From Bin55 sp963664665 (GTDB lineage Bacteria > Pseudomonadota > Gammaproteobacteria > Pseudomonadales > Azotimanducaceae), in the NCBI GenBank assembly GCA_963664665.2, contig CAXXMH010000002.1, positions 124,001 to 188,000 of the forward strand: a DNA stretch of 64,000 bases. The letters run 5' to 3'. This document shows positions 52,315-60,279 of this stretch, in pieces; positions within the stretch are counted from its first letter, which is position 1, and every line of letters starts with the position of its first letter. The notes under the pieces are model-generated. The model worked only from the letters and a program-made list of their open reading frames with translations. It searched no databases and had not been told where the DNA came from. A program made the translations under genes and the position numbers.

Positions 52315-52687
52315 ACCTAGCGCTCGTAAGGTCTACTATCAAATCTCCGAAGTCGCCAAGCTTACGGGCGTAAACGAGTCGACTTTACGTAATTGGGAAG
52401 AACAATTTGACGAACTTCGTAATGTGCGTCGTATAAACAATCGTCGTCACTATACTGCTGCCGACATTGAGACAATCGAGCGAATACAAGAACAACGAGT
52501 AAACAGAGAGAGTCAGCAAGATGGCTCAATAGCGGAGGACTCAAGCCCGAATGCATCGTCTTCAGAAGCCGAGTTGTCGTCTGCTACTGAACAAATTACT
52601 CTAACCCCAATTCAGATTAAAGAACTCATTGGTGAGTTAGGAGAGGTTAGAAAAGAGCTCCGGGAAATCTCTGCGCAATTAACCTAA
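52292..52687 (+). CDS. MerR-family transcriptional regulator
   Basis: The 131-residue protein has the MerR winged-helix domain YYQISEVAKLTGVNESTLRNWEEQF followed by RINNRRHYTAADIETIERIQ. A low-complexity Ser/Glu/Asn segment and a helical dimerisation tail close the protein. It starts at GTG 52292, 23 bases inside ihfA. This ihfA-merR order is conserved in Gammaproteobacteria, where the regulator's targets are largely unknown. Confidence 0.93.
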   Translation: MDDKANRRPSARKVYYQISEVAKLTGVNESTLRNWEEQFDELRNVRRINNRRHYTAADIETIERIQEQRVNRESQQDGSIAEDSSPNASSSEAELSSATEQITLTPIQIKELIGELGEVRKELREISAQLT

Positions 52688-52742
52688 GGTCCTGCGAGAA
52701 TTAATCGATCAGAAACCGTCTTGGTCTTGACCGGTCGATAAC

Positions 52743-53573
52743 CTAGCTTAAATAAGTTCGCGCCGGACGTAGTTCGTCGCCTGCGGTCACTGCCGGAATT
52801 GGTTGCCTCGGGTCGAATGCGTCATTTGGATGCACGATGTCTGACCAGACTTCGCTACCCGCGTGTACTGAGGTTATTGAAGCGAAACCGTTGATCGCCA
52901 ATCCTAAATCTGTATCGGCTTCAGGTGGGTTCGGCGGTGGGACCATTTTGAGAACGATATGCGTTTCGGTTTGCTTCCCAATCGAACTTCGGATGTTGTT
53001 GAATGGTGCCAAGCCTCCCCATCGAACGCCTTTTATCTGATCCATTGGTAGGCTAGGGACGTTTAAATTGACAGCGCATCTTGGAGAGGCGTTCTCCAGC
53101 GCTGAAAGGAGAAGTACCGCATAGTGCGCCGCCGTTCGCCAGAATATCGGGTCTGTATTTGATGTGCTGACTGCTAAACCACGCATCCCGAAGTTTTGTG
53201 CTGCCAATACTGCACCGACCGTACCACTGTGAATAACTGAACGGCCTGTGTTGAAGCCGTCGTTTATCCCTGAGACGACCACATCGAAATCGCCGCCAAA
53301 AGCGCCAAGTTGTGCGATCAACACGCACGTCGCCGGTGGCGCTTTTAAACTATATGCGCGCCCGCGAAAGCCCTCAATCGCTGGTTGCTGTAATGCGATT
53401 GGTATTCGCGAGGTGATGGTGCCAAGTGCCGCGCTGAGTCCTGAGGCGTTGTGGTCAGGCGCTACAACCGTAACGTCATATCCTGATTGTTCAATCTCGA
53501 TCGCGAGAGCATGCAGTCCGGGATGGTCAATACCGTCGTCATTCGTGACTAATACACGTGGATTTGAGCTCAT
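52743..53573 (-). CDS. surE: 5'/3'-nucleotidase SurE
   Basis: The 276-residue phosphatase has the family motif TNDDGIDHPG with the two metal-binding Asp residues. NASGLSAALGT and DVVVSGINDGFNTGRSVIHSGTVGAVLAA follow. SurE hydrolyses nucleoside monophosphates and exopolyphosphate, and is a stationary-phase survival factor. An ATG three codons upstream (53582) is possible. It is usually paired with pcm and nlpD; here the isoaspartyl methyltransferase gene is far away. Confidence 0.95.
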   Translation of the reverse strand: MSSNPRVLVTNDDGIDHPGLHALAIEIEQSGYDVTVVAPDHNASGLSAALGTITSRIPIALQQPAIEGFRGRAYSLKAPPATCVLIAQLGAFGGDFDVVVSGINDGFNTGRSVIHSGTVGAVLAAQNFGMRGLAVSTSNTDPIFWRTAAHYAVLLLSALENASPRCAVNLNVPSLPMDQIKGVRWGGLAPFNNIRSSIGKQTETHIVLKMVPPPNPPEADTDLGLAINGFASITSVHAGSEVWSDIVHPNDAFDPRQPIPAVTAGDELRPARTYLS

Positions 53574-53687
53574 GTGTCTCATTATGCGAACTGATGTGTC
53601 GAAGTCTGGATCGTAACTGAGCGCTTAAACGTGTGCGTGCAGTTGCGTATAAACTGCCATGCAACCAAACGAATGAGGCAGCTTTTG

Positions 53688-54494
53688 ATGACAAGACAGG
53701 CTCACTTGATCACGGGTGGTTTTCCACTCGGGACAAATGCTGGACATGACATGGATTTCGTTAGGTTGAAATTGTTGGAAGCGCTATATCAGGCGGGATG
53801 TCAGACAACTGTCTCAAACAGTTTCGATGACATTGGCGACCGACTAGCGGGAACGGATTTACTCGTGAGTTACGTTGCGGGACCGTATCCAGATCCGGAC
53901 CAGTGCGACGCGCTCGACAAGTGGATGCGAGATGGTGGACGTTGGTTTGCGTTGCACGGCACAAGCGGAGGTAAAGCCGTGCGAGTTGAATCGGATAGTC
54001 GTCGGCGACACATGGTGCGGTTGCCGCATCACGAGTTGCTTGGCGCATACTTTCTAAATCATCCGCCGATACGTCGCTTCAAGATCCAAGTGCAATCTAA
54101 AGACCATCCGATTTTTGACGGTTTACCTCCAGAATTTGAGGTTGCGGATGAACTCTATCTAATCGAACCGATGCCTGATAGTAGTCCTCTCTTGACGACT
54201 GAACTTCCAAAAGATCCGTCGCCACCAGGATTTGGATTCGTCTACGATCAGGACACGTCGATACAAGAGGACGGTAAGACACGAATACTTGGAACTGAGA
54301 GACGTGTGGGTGACGGATCAGTCATTTACATTGCACTCGGTCATACGCATGCACCAGAGAACAACAGTCAGCCATTTGTTGATGACTCAGTCGCGGAAGG
54401 AGGAAGCACACCTAAAACATTCCGCGGTGTGTGGGAAGACGTTCACTTCAAACAGATCGTTGCGAACGCGATTACGTGGGCAGCGGCTGCATAA
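53688..54494 (+). CDS. ThuA-like (trehalose-utilisation) domain protein
   Basis: The 268-residue protein has the type 1 glutamine amidotransferase-like ThuA fold: ITGGFPLGTNAGHD and LLVSYVAGPYPDPDQC. GGRWFALHGTSGGKAV, the ALHG turn, and the terminal GDGSVIYIALGHT and RGVWEDVHFKQIVANAITWA follow. ThuA proteins act in trehalose and sucrose catabolism, though the catalytic chemistry is uncertain and the family lacks a glutaminase triad. The ATG at 53688 gives the standard start; the frame opens earlier at 53631. The PhyH gene follows 23 bases later, suggesting a two-gene unit. Confidence 0.87.
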   Translation: MTRQAHLITGGFPLGTNAGHDMDFVRLKLLEALYQAGCQTTVSNSFDDIGDRLAGTDLLVSYVAGPYPDPDQCDALDKWMRDGGRWFALHGTSGGKAVRVESDSRRRHMVRLPHHELLGAYFLNHPPIRRFKIQVQSKDHPIFDGLPPEFEVADELYLIEPMPDSSPLLTTELPKDPSPPGFGFVYDQDTSIQEDGKTRILGTERRVGDGSVIYIALGHTHAPENNSQPFVDDSVAEGGSTPKTFRGVWEDVHFKQIVANAITWAAAA

Positions 54495-54517
54495 CTTTGA
54501 TCGGAAATTAGGGTTTC

Positions 54518-55378
54518 ATGGACCAGTCTCATCTTGACCACCGCCTTACGGATGAGGAACGGGATTCGTTTGACCGGAATGGCTACTTCGTTGTCCCGAA
54601 CGCGCTGGATTCCGAAACTGTCGAATCACTGTTGGATGCCGCAGACAGACTCGAAATCGAAGAGAGACCGAAATATGAGGCACGCGGGCTAAAAGAACAC
54701 CATGCACTAAACGTGCTTGATTTCATGGGTAAGGACGACAGATTCTTACCTTTGATCGATTGGCCAAAAACGTTTATGAAGGTTGTTGACATTCTGGGGT
54801 GGCATATCCAGCTATATCACTCCCATATCATCATCACACCGCCGCTTCCTGAAGCAAACTGGAGAGATAAGCGCAGATTAGGGTGGCACCAAGACAGCGG
54901 TCGAATAAACCTCGACATCGAATCTGTTCCGAGACCTCGAATTTCGTTGAAAGTGGGATTTTTCCTAACCGATACGAGTCATAGCGATCGGGGTAACTTC
55001 CACGTGTTGCCTGGCAGCCACCTGAATAACGACTTGTCGATGCCCGGCGATCCTCAAGCTGACCCACCCAACGCATCTCCAATCCGCACTAAACCTGGCG
55101 ATGCGGTGTTCTTCGATCGACGCCTATGGCACGCCGCCGGTCGGAATACGTCGAACGTCACGCGAAAGGCATTGTTTTACGGCTACAGCTACCGTTGGTT
55201 AAAACCACGCGACAATATGACCGTCGCACATTACATGGCGGACGCTGACCCAGTTCGAAAACAGCTCCTTGGAGCAAGCTCGAACGGCGGATTTGGCTTT
55301 ACATCCCCTACCGACGAGGACGTACCGCTCAAAACTTGGCTTGAGGAACAACTAGGCAAGGGAGCCGTAGTTCCTTAA
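54518..55378 (+). CDS. Phytanoyl-CoA dioxygenase (PhyH) family protein
   Basis: The 286-residue Fe(II)/2-oxoglutarate dioxygenase-like protein has His124-Gln-Asp126 (GWHQDSGR) and distal RLWHAAGRNTS, followed by VTRKALFYGYSYRW with the conserved Arg/Tyr positions. It begins HRLTDEERDSFDRNGYFVV, the typical PhyH start. It is paired with a ThuA-like gene, so a carbohydrate-like or osmolyte substrate is a plausible inference. It ends 7 bases before the convergent acyl-CoA dehydrogenase-like gene. Confidence 0.92.
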   Translation: MDQSHLDHRLTDEERDSFDRNGYFVVPNALDSETVESLLDAADRLEIEERPKYEARGLKEHHALNVLDFMGKDDRFLPLIDWPKTFMKVVDILGWHIQLYHSHIIITPPLPEANWRDKRRLGWHQDSGRINLDIESVPRPRISLKVGFFLTDTSHSDRGNFHVLPGSHLNNDLSMPGDPQADPPNASPIRTKPGDAVFFDRRLWHAAGRNTSNVTRKALFYGYSYRWLKPRDNMTVAHYMADADPVRKQLLGASSNGGFGFTSPTDEDVPLKTWLEEQLGKGAVVP

Positions 55379-55385
55379 TACCGTT

Positions 55386-56543
55386 TCAAACGCCTCTCAG
55401 GAATCCGTGTAGTCCATTACCGATTAGTGCTTGACCGATGTGGTCAATGTGCTGAGGTGAGACGGTCGTGTGTTGACGGATAACGCGTATATCTCTTGCG
55501 AGCTTCTCAAGGGGATGACCTAGAAAGTTCGCGGTTGTCCCAGCTGCTTCAAGAAGCGACTCGACGACATACACACAGCCCGTTGTCGCGTCGCTCGCGA
55601 GAAGGTGTGCTATCGCAATATCTTTGTCGCTTAGTTGATCACCTTGATAGCAGATTTGCGTGACATGCTCCGTATGCTCGTAGACTGCTGCACGGTGACT
55701 TCTCAAGCGCGCCTCGGCTTTCGCGAGTTGCCGTTGTGCGAAGGGTCGATCCTTGAGTTTACGATTAGCAAATCGCGGCGTCTTGCCGTGAGCCAATTCG
55801 AGAAACGAATCGATCGCTCTACGTGCGATGCCTAGTGCGACGGCGATTTTGTTGAAGGTTAGTCGTACATTGAGAGGGATCGACAATTGGTTTGAGGGCA
55901 TGTCTCCGTGACCGAGAGTAGCCACGACGTGGGTGTCTGCGACAACCTGATTCTCGACACGCACGTCGTGTGAACCCGATCCACGCAAGCCAGAAACGTG
56001 CCACGTGTCGACAATTTCATAACAGCCTTTTGACAAGATCGCATAGTAACGTACTTCGTCTGATTCGTCGTGCTCATCAAGCTTTCTTACGGTTGCCCCG
56101 AAGACGTGTGCGTTATGAACACCACTTGCGAATTGCCACTGACCGTTGATCAGCCAACCTTCTTCACAACGACGCGCTTCTCCGACAGCGGCTGTTGAAC
56201 TCGCCATGATCACGTCAGGGTCTTCAACGACTTCTGCACATGTAGCCATTGAAGGTCCGACTAGCGCAAATGTTTCGATGCCGATCATCAAGTTCCAGCC
56301 TGCGCTGCCGTCTGATCGAGAAACGGCTTCTATCACCTGCATTTGAGTGCTAGGATCCGCGTCTGCTCCCCCAATCGAGGTGGGTGCGCCAAGTCGGTAG
56401 AGCTGATTTGCTGCAAAAGCGGTCGCTACTGCTTTAGGAAGGTGGCGGATACGCTCCGCTTCCGCCGCGTGCGAGCGGACTAGCTCGTCGAGTGATTCCG
56501 CTCTCGCTAACCAATCTAAGGGTTGTTTCTGCATGGATGTCAC
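55386..56543 (-). CDS. Acyl-CoA dehydrogenase-fold flavoprotein (monooxygenase-like)
   Basis: The 385-residue protein has the acyl-CoA dehydrogenase fold. WLINGQWQFASGVHNAHVFGA is the FAD-contacting beta domain, and VDTWHVSGLRGSGSHDVRVE and a helical C-terminal part with GTTANFLGHPLEKLARDIRVI follow. The SGVHNA segment and lack of the usual catalytic Glu region point to the HsaA/hydroxylase branch (flavin-dependent monooxygenase or dehydrogenase). The substrate is unknown. It is a single gene between a PhyH gene (7 bases, convergent) and a membrane protein gene (divergent). Confidence 0.88.
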   Translation of the reverse strand: MTSMQKQPLDWLARAESLDELVRSHAAEAERIRHLPKAVATAFAANQLYRLGAPTSIGGADADPSTQMQVIEAVSRSDGSAGWNLMIGIETFALVGPSMATCAEVVEDPDVIMASSTAAVGEARRCEEGWLINGQWQFASGVHNAHVFGATVRKLDEHDESDEVRYYAILSKGCYEIVDTWHVSGLRGSGSHDVRVENQVVADTHVVATLGHGDMPSNQLSIPLNVRLTFNKIAVALGIARRAIDSFLELAHGKTPRFANRKLKDRPFAQRQLAKAEARLRSHRAAVYEHTEHVTQICYQGDQLSDKDIAIAHLLASDATTGCVYVVESLLEAAGTTANFLGHPLEKLARDIRVIRQHTTVSPQHIDHIGQALIGNGLHGFLRGV

Positions 56544-56796
56544 AATGTGCCACTAGCGTGTGTCAATGTGAAGCGCGTGTTCCGATTACGCCGCTTAAGG
56601 TGCATTGTTCATACACGCTGGCGCGAATAAACAGTTTCGTGGGATAGATTTGGCATCTGCTCGAAGTAATCTGTAGTAGTTGGTCAGTGCGGCTAACTCG
56701 CTACGCTGAGGATAGATAGTTGGAACTCGCATTACAGGTTGCAGAATGATCGACCGTCGAACGTGGTACCCTACCTATTAGACGTATCGTGACGAA

Positions 56797-57858
56797 GTGT
56801 CTCGTGAGATGAATGACACAATCTGCCCGAACTGCGGCGAAGCGCGGCCGAATGCATTCTGCGGGTATTGCGGTCAAAACAGTCGTGACTACAACGTGTC
56901 TCTTTGGGTGGTTCTGAGGGACGCCATCGGCGAGTTATTCGAATTCGACGGTCGAGTCATTCGGTCATTAAGGAGCATCGTTCGATATCCCGGACAACTT
57001 TCACTTGCTTTCGCGGAGAATCGACGCGCAAACTTTGTTAACCCATTTCGCCTGTTCATTTTCACAACGATTTTTTGGTTCTTCTTATTTGGCGTAACAC
57101 TGCCGTCACCGGCGGACAGACCGATAAGGACTAATGAACGTGTAGACGTCGACGAAACTGAACAAACGCGGCTGCCGGAACGCATTCGCGTATCGATGGA
57201 GATCGATTCAGAATCGCAGGAACAAACAGCGGCCGAGATCGCTGCGGGATTAGAAATTTTGCGTAGTCACCTTGAAGGCGACCGCATACGAAAACTCAAT
57301 GATCTACTTCTAGCAACTGACGAACCTGCACGATCTACGCTCGTCAGAGGGATTGCGCAGCTCCTGAATGCGAGCCCTGGCATGCCGCAATGGGCTCAGC
57401 GTGTGTTGGCGAATGTCGCGGTAGATTTGAATCATTCACCGCAATTACTGTTGAGCGAGCTGATTGACAACCTACCTTTGATGATGGTCGTCTTATTGCC
57501 TTGGTATGCGGTTCTGCTCATGGTGTTTTTCGGAAAGCGAGGGAAGCGATTTATTCACCATCTTGTCTTCGCGATCCATGTGCATGCCTTTTCGTTCATT
57601 GTCCTATCGGTCGTACTGCTAACGCCCGGGCAAGCCAATCCCGTCGATAAAACGTGGTGGACTCAGGCGTGGGATTTATTTGACCGATTCGTATTTATCG
57701 CGCTGATGGTTCACACCTATTTCGCATTTCGTCGCTTCTATGGGCAAGGTCACATTCGAACTTTTGTGAAGTATTTCAGTCTCGGATTCTTTTACCTATG
57801 GGGATTATTTCCTGCGTTTTCGTTTGTACTCGTGCTTTTGTTAACCGACTACCTCTAA
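56797..57858 (+). CDS. DUF3667-like membrane protein with N-terminal zinc ribbon
   Basis: The 353-residue protein opens with CPNCGEARPNAFCGYCGQN, a four-cysteine zinc-ribbon-like motif. The LFEFDGRVIRSLRSIVRYPGQLSLAFAENRRANFVNPFRLFIF segment is typical of the DUF3667 family. An acidic soluble loop (about residues 105-215) is followed by four or five membrane segments. The function is unknown; the family is usually described as uncharacterised. The GTG at 56797 or the ATG at 56809 may be the start. The 253-base upstream gap holds no gene. Confidence 0.82.
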   Translation: MSREMNDTICPNCGEARPNAFCGYCGQNSRDYNVSLWVVLRDAIGELFEFDGRVIRSLRSIVRYPGQLSLAFAENRRANFVNPFRLFIFTTIFWFFLFGVTLPSPADRPIRTNERVDVDETEQTRLPERIRVSMEIDSESQEQTAAEIAAGLEILRSHLEGDRIRKLNDLLLATDEPARSTLVRGIAQLLNASPGMPQWAQRVLANVAVDLNHSPQLLLSELIDNLPLMMVVLLPWYAVLLMVFFGKRGKRFIHHLVFAIHVHAFSFIVLSVVLLTPGQANPVDKTWWTQAWDLFDRFVFIALMVHTYFAFRRFYGQGHIRTFVKYFSLGFFYLWGLFPAFSFVLVLLLTDYL

Positions 57859-57863
57859 AAAAC

Positions 57864-58766
57864 CTAAGCCAATGCTCGATGCACACTTTCTAAAACGTCA
57901 ATGATGGCGTCAACGGAACGAGCACCAGATTGAAAGATTGCAGTCGCATTGATTGAACCAAATTGGAAACCCCAACTTTCAACTTGCTCTGCGCGCGCCT
58001 TTACCCGATCCAGATCTCGATAAAACAAGCGACCCGCATCATCACGAGGTGGCACGTCCATCATCATCTGTAGTCCGAAGCGGTCGGGATCTTTTCCAGC
58101 GGCTTCGGCATGCGATAGAACAAGCGCTTTTGAGCGTAGCGCTTCGTCTTCGTCTTCGATTGCGTTCGCTAGCCAGCCATCACCGATTCGTCCCGCTCGC
58201 GCTAAAGCGGCGTCGCTCATACCACCAATCCATATTGGAAGGTCTGCACCTTGCGGGGACTTAGGTTCCATCGCCATGCTTTCGGCTGAGTAGTGGTCGA
58301 ATTGATACGAAATCAGTTCGTCAGTCCAGCATTGCCTCAGGACTTGGATTGCGACATCCATGCGCCGACCGCGATTGGAGAAAGATTCTTCAAGCATCTC
58401 GTATTCGGATTCTTGCCAACCGACTCCGACGCCTAGTCTCATTCTTCCACCTGACAGGGTATCGATCGTTTGAACTTGCTTTGCGACGAGAACGGGTTGT
58501 CGCTGAGGTAATACAAGCACTTCCGTACCGAGGCCTATCCGCTCTGTATTGCCAGCGATAAAAGCGAGCGTCGTCAGTGCTTCCATGATGGGCATCTTCG
58601 ACGGGTACATTGGGGGCTCGCGAGATTCAGTCGGATAGCCCATGATGACGTGGTCGAAAATCTCGAGGCGGTCAAAACCAATATCCTCAATCGCCTTAGC
58701 TAGGCGAATCACGTTTTCTGGACCTTCGCGATAACTCACGCTCGGGAATTCAACGCACAGCTTCAT
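57864..58766 (-). CDS. LLM-class F420-dependent-type oxidoreductase
   Basis: The 300-residue luciferase-like protein has GFDRLEIFDHVIMGYP, RIGLGTEVLVLPQRQPVLVAKQV and GGRMRLGVGVGWQESEYEML. The PIWIGGMSDAALARAGRIGDGWLA segment is also diagnostic. This is the F420-dependent LLM layout, and FMN remains possible. It is convergent with the DUF3667-like gene (6 bases) and lies downstream of the mini-gene at about 58827. The substrate is unknown. Confidence 0.89.
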   Translation of the reverse strand: MKLCVEFPSVSYREGPENVIRLAKAIEDIGFDRLEIFDHVIMGYPTESREPPMYPSKMPIMEALTTLAFIAGNTERIGLGTEVLVLPQRQPVLVAKQVQTIDTLSGGRMRLGVGVGWQESEYEMLEESFSNRGRRMDVAIQVLRQCWTDELISYQFDHYSAESMAMEPKSPQGADLPIWIGGMSDAALARAGRIGDGWLANAIEDEDEALRSKALVLSHAEAAGKDPDRFGLQMMMDVPPRDDAGRLFYRDLDRVKARAEQVESWGFQFGSINATAIFQSGARSVDAIIDVLESVHRALA

Positions 58767-58826
58767 TTAGATCTTCGGAGTTATCGTCGCGCCCGATTTT
58801 ATGCAACTTGCCGGGCACAAAAAGAA

Positions 58827-58853
58827 GAGGCAGAGGGGATAAGCCTCTGCCTC
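58827..58853 (-). terminator. Intrinsic terminator of the mini-gene (minus strand)
   Basis: On the minus strand GAGGCAGAGG and CCTCTGCCTC form a perfect 10-bp stem with a 7-base loop, followed by TTCTTTTTG. The stem plus U-tract is a classic rho-independent terminator. It ends the short transcript containing the 11-codon ORF and may also isolate the LLM gene downstream from read-through. Confidence 0.85.
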
Positions 58854-58875
58854 CTTCAATGCGTGAGTGACAGTC

Positions 58876-58911
58876 CTAAGCGGTTCTGCCCTCAGCCATT
58901 GATATTTCCAC
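58876..58911 (-). CDS. Eleven-codon ORF with exceptionally strong ribosome site
   Basis: On the minus strand GTG GAA ATA TCA ATG GCT GAG GGC AGA ACC GCT TAG (58911-58876) encodes an 11-residue peptide starting at the GTG, or a 7-residue one from the internal ATG. The 13 bases at 58912-58924 read AAAGGAGGTGATC on the minus strand, a perfect complement of the 16S rRNA 3' end. The GTG lies 5 bases after GGAGG. The peptide matches no family I know. It could be a leader or signalling peptide, or the SD could serve regulation of a small RNA. Confidence 0.45.
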   Translation of the reverse strand: MEISMAEGRTA

Positions 58912-58946
58912 GATCACCTCCTTTAATTTCTGCCAAAGTTGTTGAA

Positions 58947-58975
58947 ACTTTAACAGATTTGCTCAGGGTATTCAA
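58947..58975 (-). promoter_or_regulatory. Sigma70-like promoter of the mini-gene
   Basis: On the minus strand TTGAAT (-35, 58970-58975) and TAAAGT (-10, 58947-58952) are separated by exactly 17 bases. Transcription would begin near 58940 and run through the strong ribosome site, the 11-codon ORF and the terminator, giving an RNA of about 120 bases. Confidence 0.65.
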
Positions 58976-59052
58976 GAGGAGATCGGTTCTTACTGATGTT
59001 GTTAGCTTGACGAGTACAGTGCAAACCAACGACATTTACGGTTAGGAACCTC

Positions 59053-60132
59053 CTATGAGGAAGCGAGCGAAACTGTTATCGTGCCTTCCGCGGTATGCAA
59101 TCCAGATTGGTTCTCGTTCCATACGTTTAAGTCCACCAGCTCTTCGCCAGCAGCTTCGTAGCGTCGTTTGACATTGCCATATACAGTGTTCGTATCGCCT
59201 ACTACATTCGGGTGGCGTACGCGTGTATTCATACTCTTGACTGTGCCATCGTCGCCAACCCAATCTGTAGCGATTTGGCATAACCAACAGACCCGTTGCG
59301 GACCCCAATCAAACTGACCAGGCATATTTCGACGTACTTTCGCATGTTTCTCGTCGTAACGACCTCCGCCGCCTAGATCCTGAGATTCTTCCGCTTCAAG
59401 CGCTGCGCGAGGTGATCGGCCTGTTCCAACGACCCCGTGTGTAAAGAGAAAAAGTTCCGTGACGGTGTAAGTGCCTTTTTGAAGCGTCTCTATTGCTTCA
59501 CCTTCGACAATGTCTCGTCCAGTACGTATGCGCTTACCCGGACGGACTCGCTCATGCACGAGCGGATCGGGAGCCGTTTCCGTGACATTCGTCTTGACTT
59601 CTCGATCATATTGGATCGTCCGACCGCCGCCGAGATTCTTGTAGCGTGCCATATTGGTTTTCTTGGTTGCCACAAGCTCTTGGCGCTGGTTGAAATACTC
59701 GACCATCGCAGTACAGATAAGGAAATCTCCAATTCGCTCAGAGTGCTTACGTGTTGAACCCAAGATGCTCTCTTGAGCGCGAATCTTGTCGTCACGCCAA
59801 ATCGTTTTATAAAACGTGATCTCTCCGCCCGCATAGTTCATTGGGAAATTAGCAGACGAAAGGCGACGACCATCAATCGCGCCGTTGATTGCGGCAGCGA
59901 TACCAAGACTCGCTCCGTAGATGAACATAGGCGGAGCGGTGATATCGCCAAAACGACTTTGGGACGCGTATTCCTCATCGCGCCAGAGCGGGTTGTAGTC
60001 GCCGACGCCGTCACCAAATCGTCGTATATTGTCGAGACTTGCCTCGCGAAAACCTCGCGAGGGCAGGGTGACGCCAGTCCCCGCGTTGTACTCTTCTTCG
60101 AATTCGTCCAGCGTCGTAATTGCTGCTACCAT
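59053..60132 (-). CDS. MaoC-like double-hotdog protein (acyl-CoA hydratase family)
   Basis: The 359-residue protein has two hotdog domains. The first contains GDYNPLWRDEEYASQSRFGDITAPP, a MaoC-like hydratase segment with the Asp and His/Asn neighbourhood, followed by GASLGIAAAI. The second contains RHPNVVGDTNTVYGNVKRRYEAAGEELVDLNVWNENQSG. A Cys-Leu-Cys-containing stretch (QRVCWLCQIATDW) sits between them. It probably hydrates or dehydrates a CoA thioester; the typical Asp-x4-His dyad is not complete in my reading. It is divergent from the aminotransferase gene (147 bases). Confidence 0.83.
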   Translation of the reverse strand: MVAAITTLDEFEEEYNAGTGVTLPSRGFREASLDNIRRFGDGVGDYNPLWRDEEYASQSRFGDITAPPMFIYGASLGIAAAINGAIDGRRLSSANFPMNYAGGEITFYKTIWRDDKIRAQESILGSTRKHSERIGDFLICTAMVEYFNQRQELVATKKTNMARYKNLGGGRTIQYDREVKTNVTETAPDPLVHERVRPGKRIRTGRDIVEGEAIETLQKGTYTVTELFLFTHGVVGTGRSPRAALEAEESQDLGGGGRYDEKHAKVRRNMPGQFDWGPQRVCWLCQIATDWVGDDGTVKSMNTRVRHPNVVGDTNTVYGNVKRRYEAAGEELVDLNVWNENQSGLHTAEGTITVSLASS

Positions 60133-60279
60133 GTTGGGACTCCGAACTGTTGCGAATGAGGATTATGCGAAGAGAACGCGCGTTGATTTGTGCTGTCTTA
60201 CGTGTGGCTGAGCATATCTCTTACGATTTAAGTAGCCATTAGCCGTGTCCAATACGTCTGGGATTTACTATCAAACAAT

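Noticed and set aside
58876..58911. Mini-ORF as a pyrroloquinoline quinone precursor (pqqA-like)
   Set aside because: PqqA peptides are longer and carry conserved Glu and Tyr; this peptide has no Tyr and no pqq genes are nearby.
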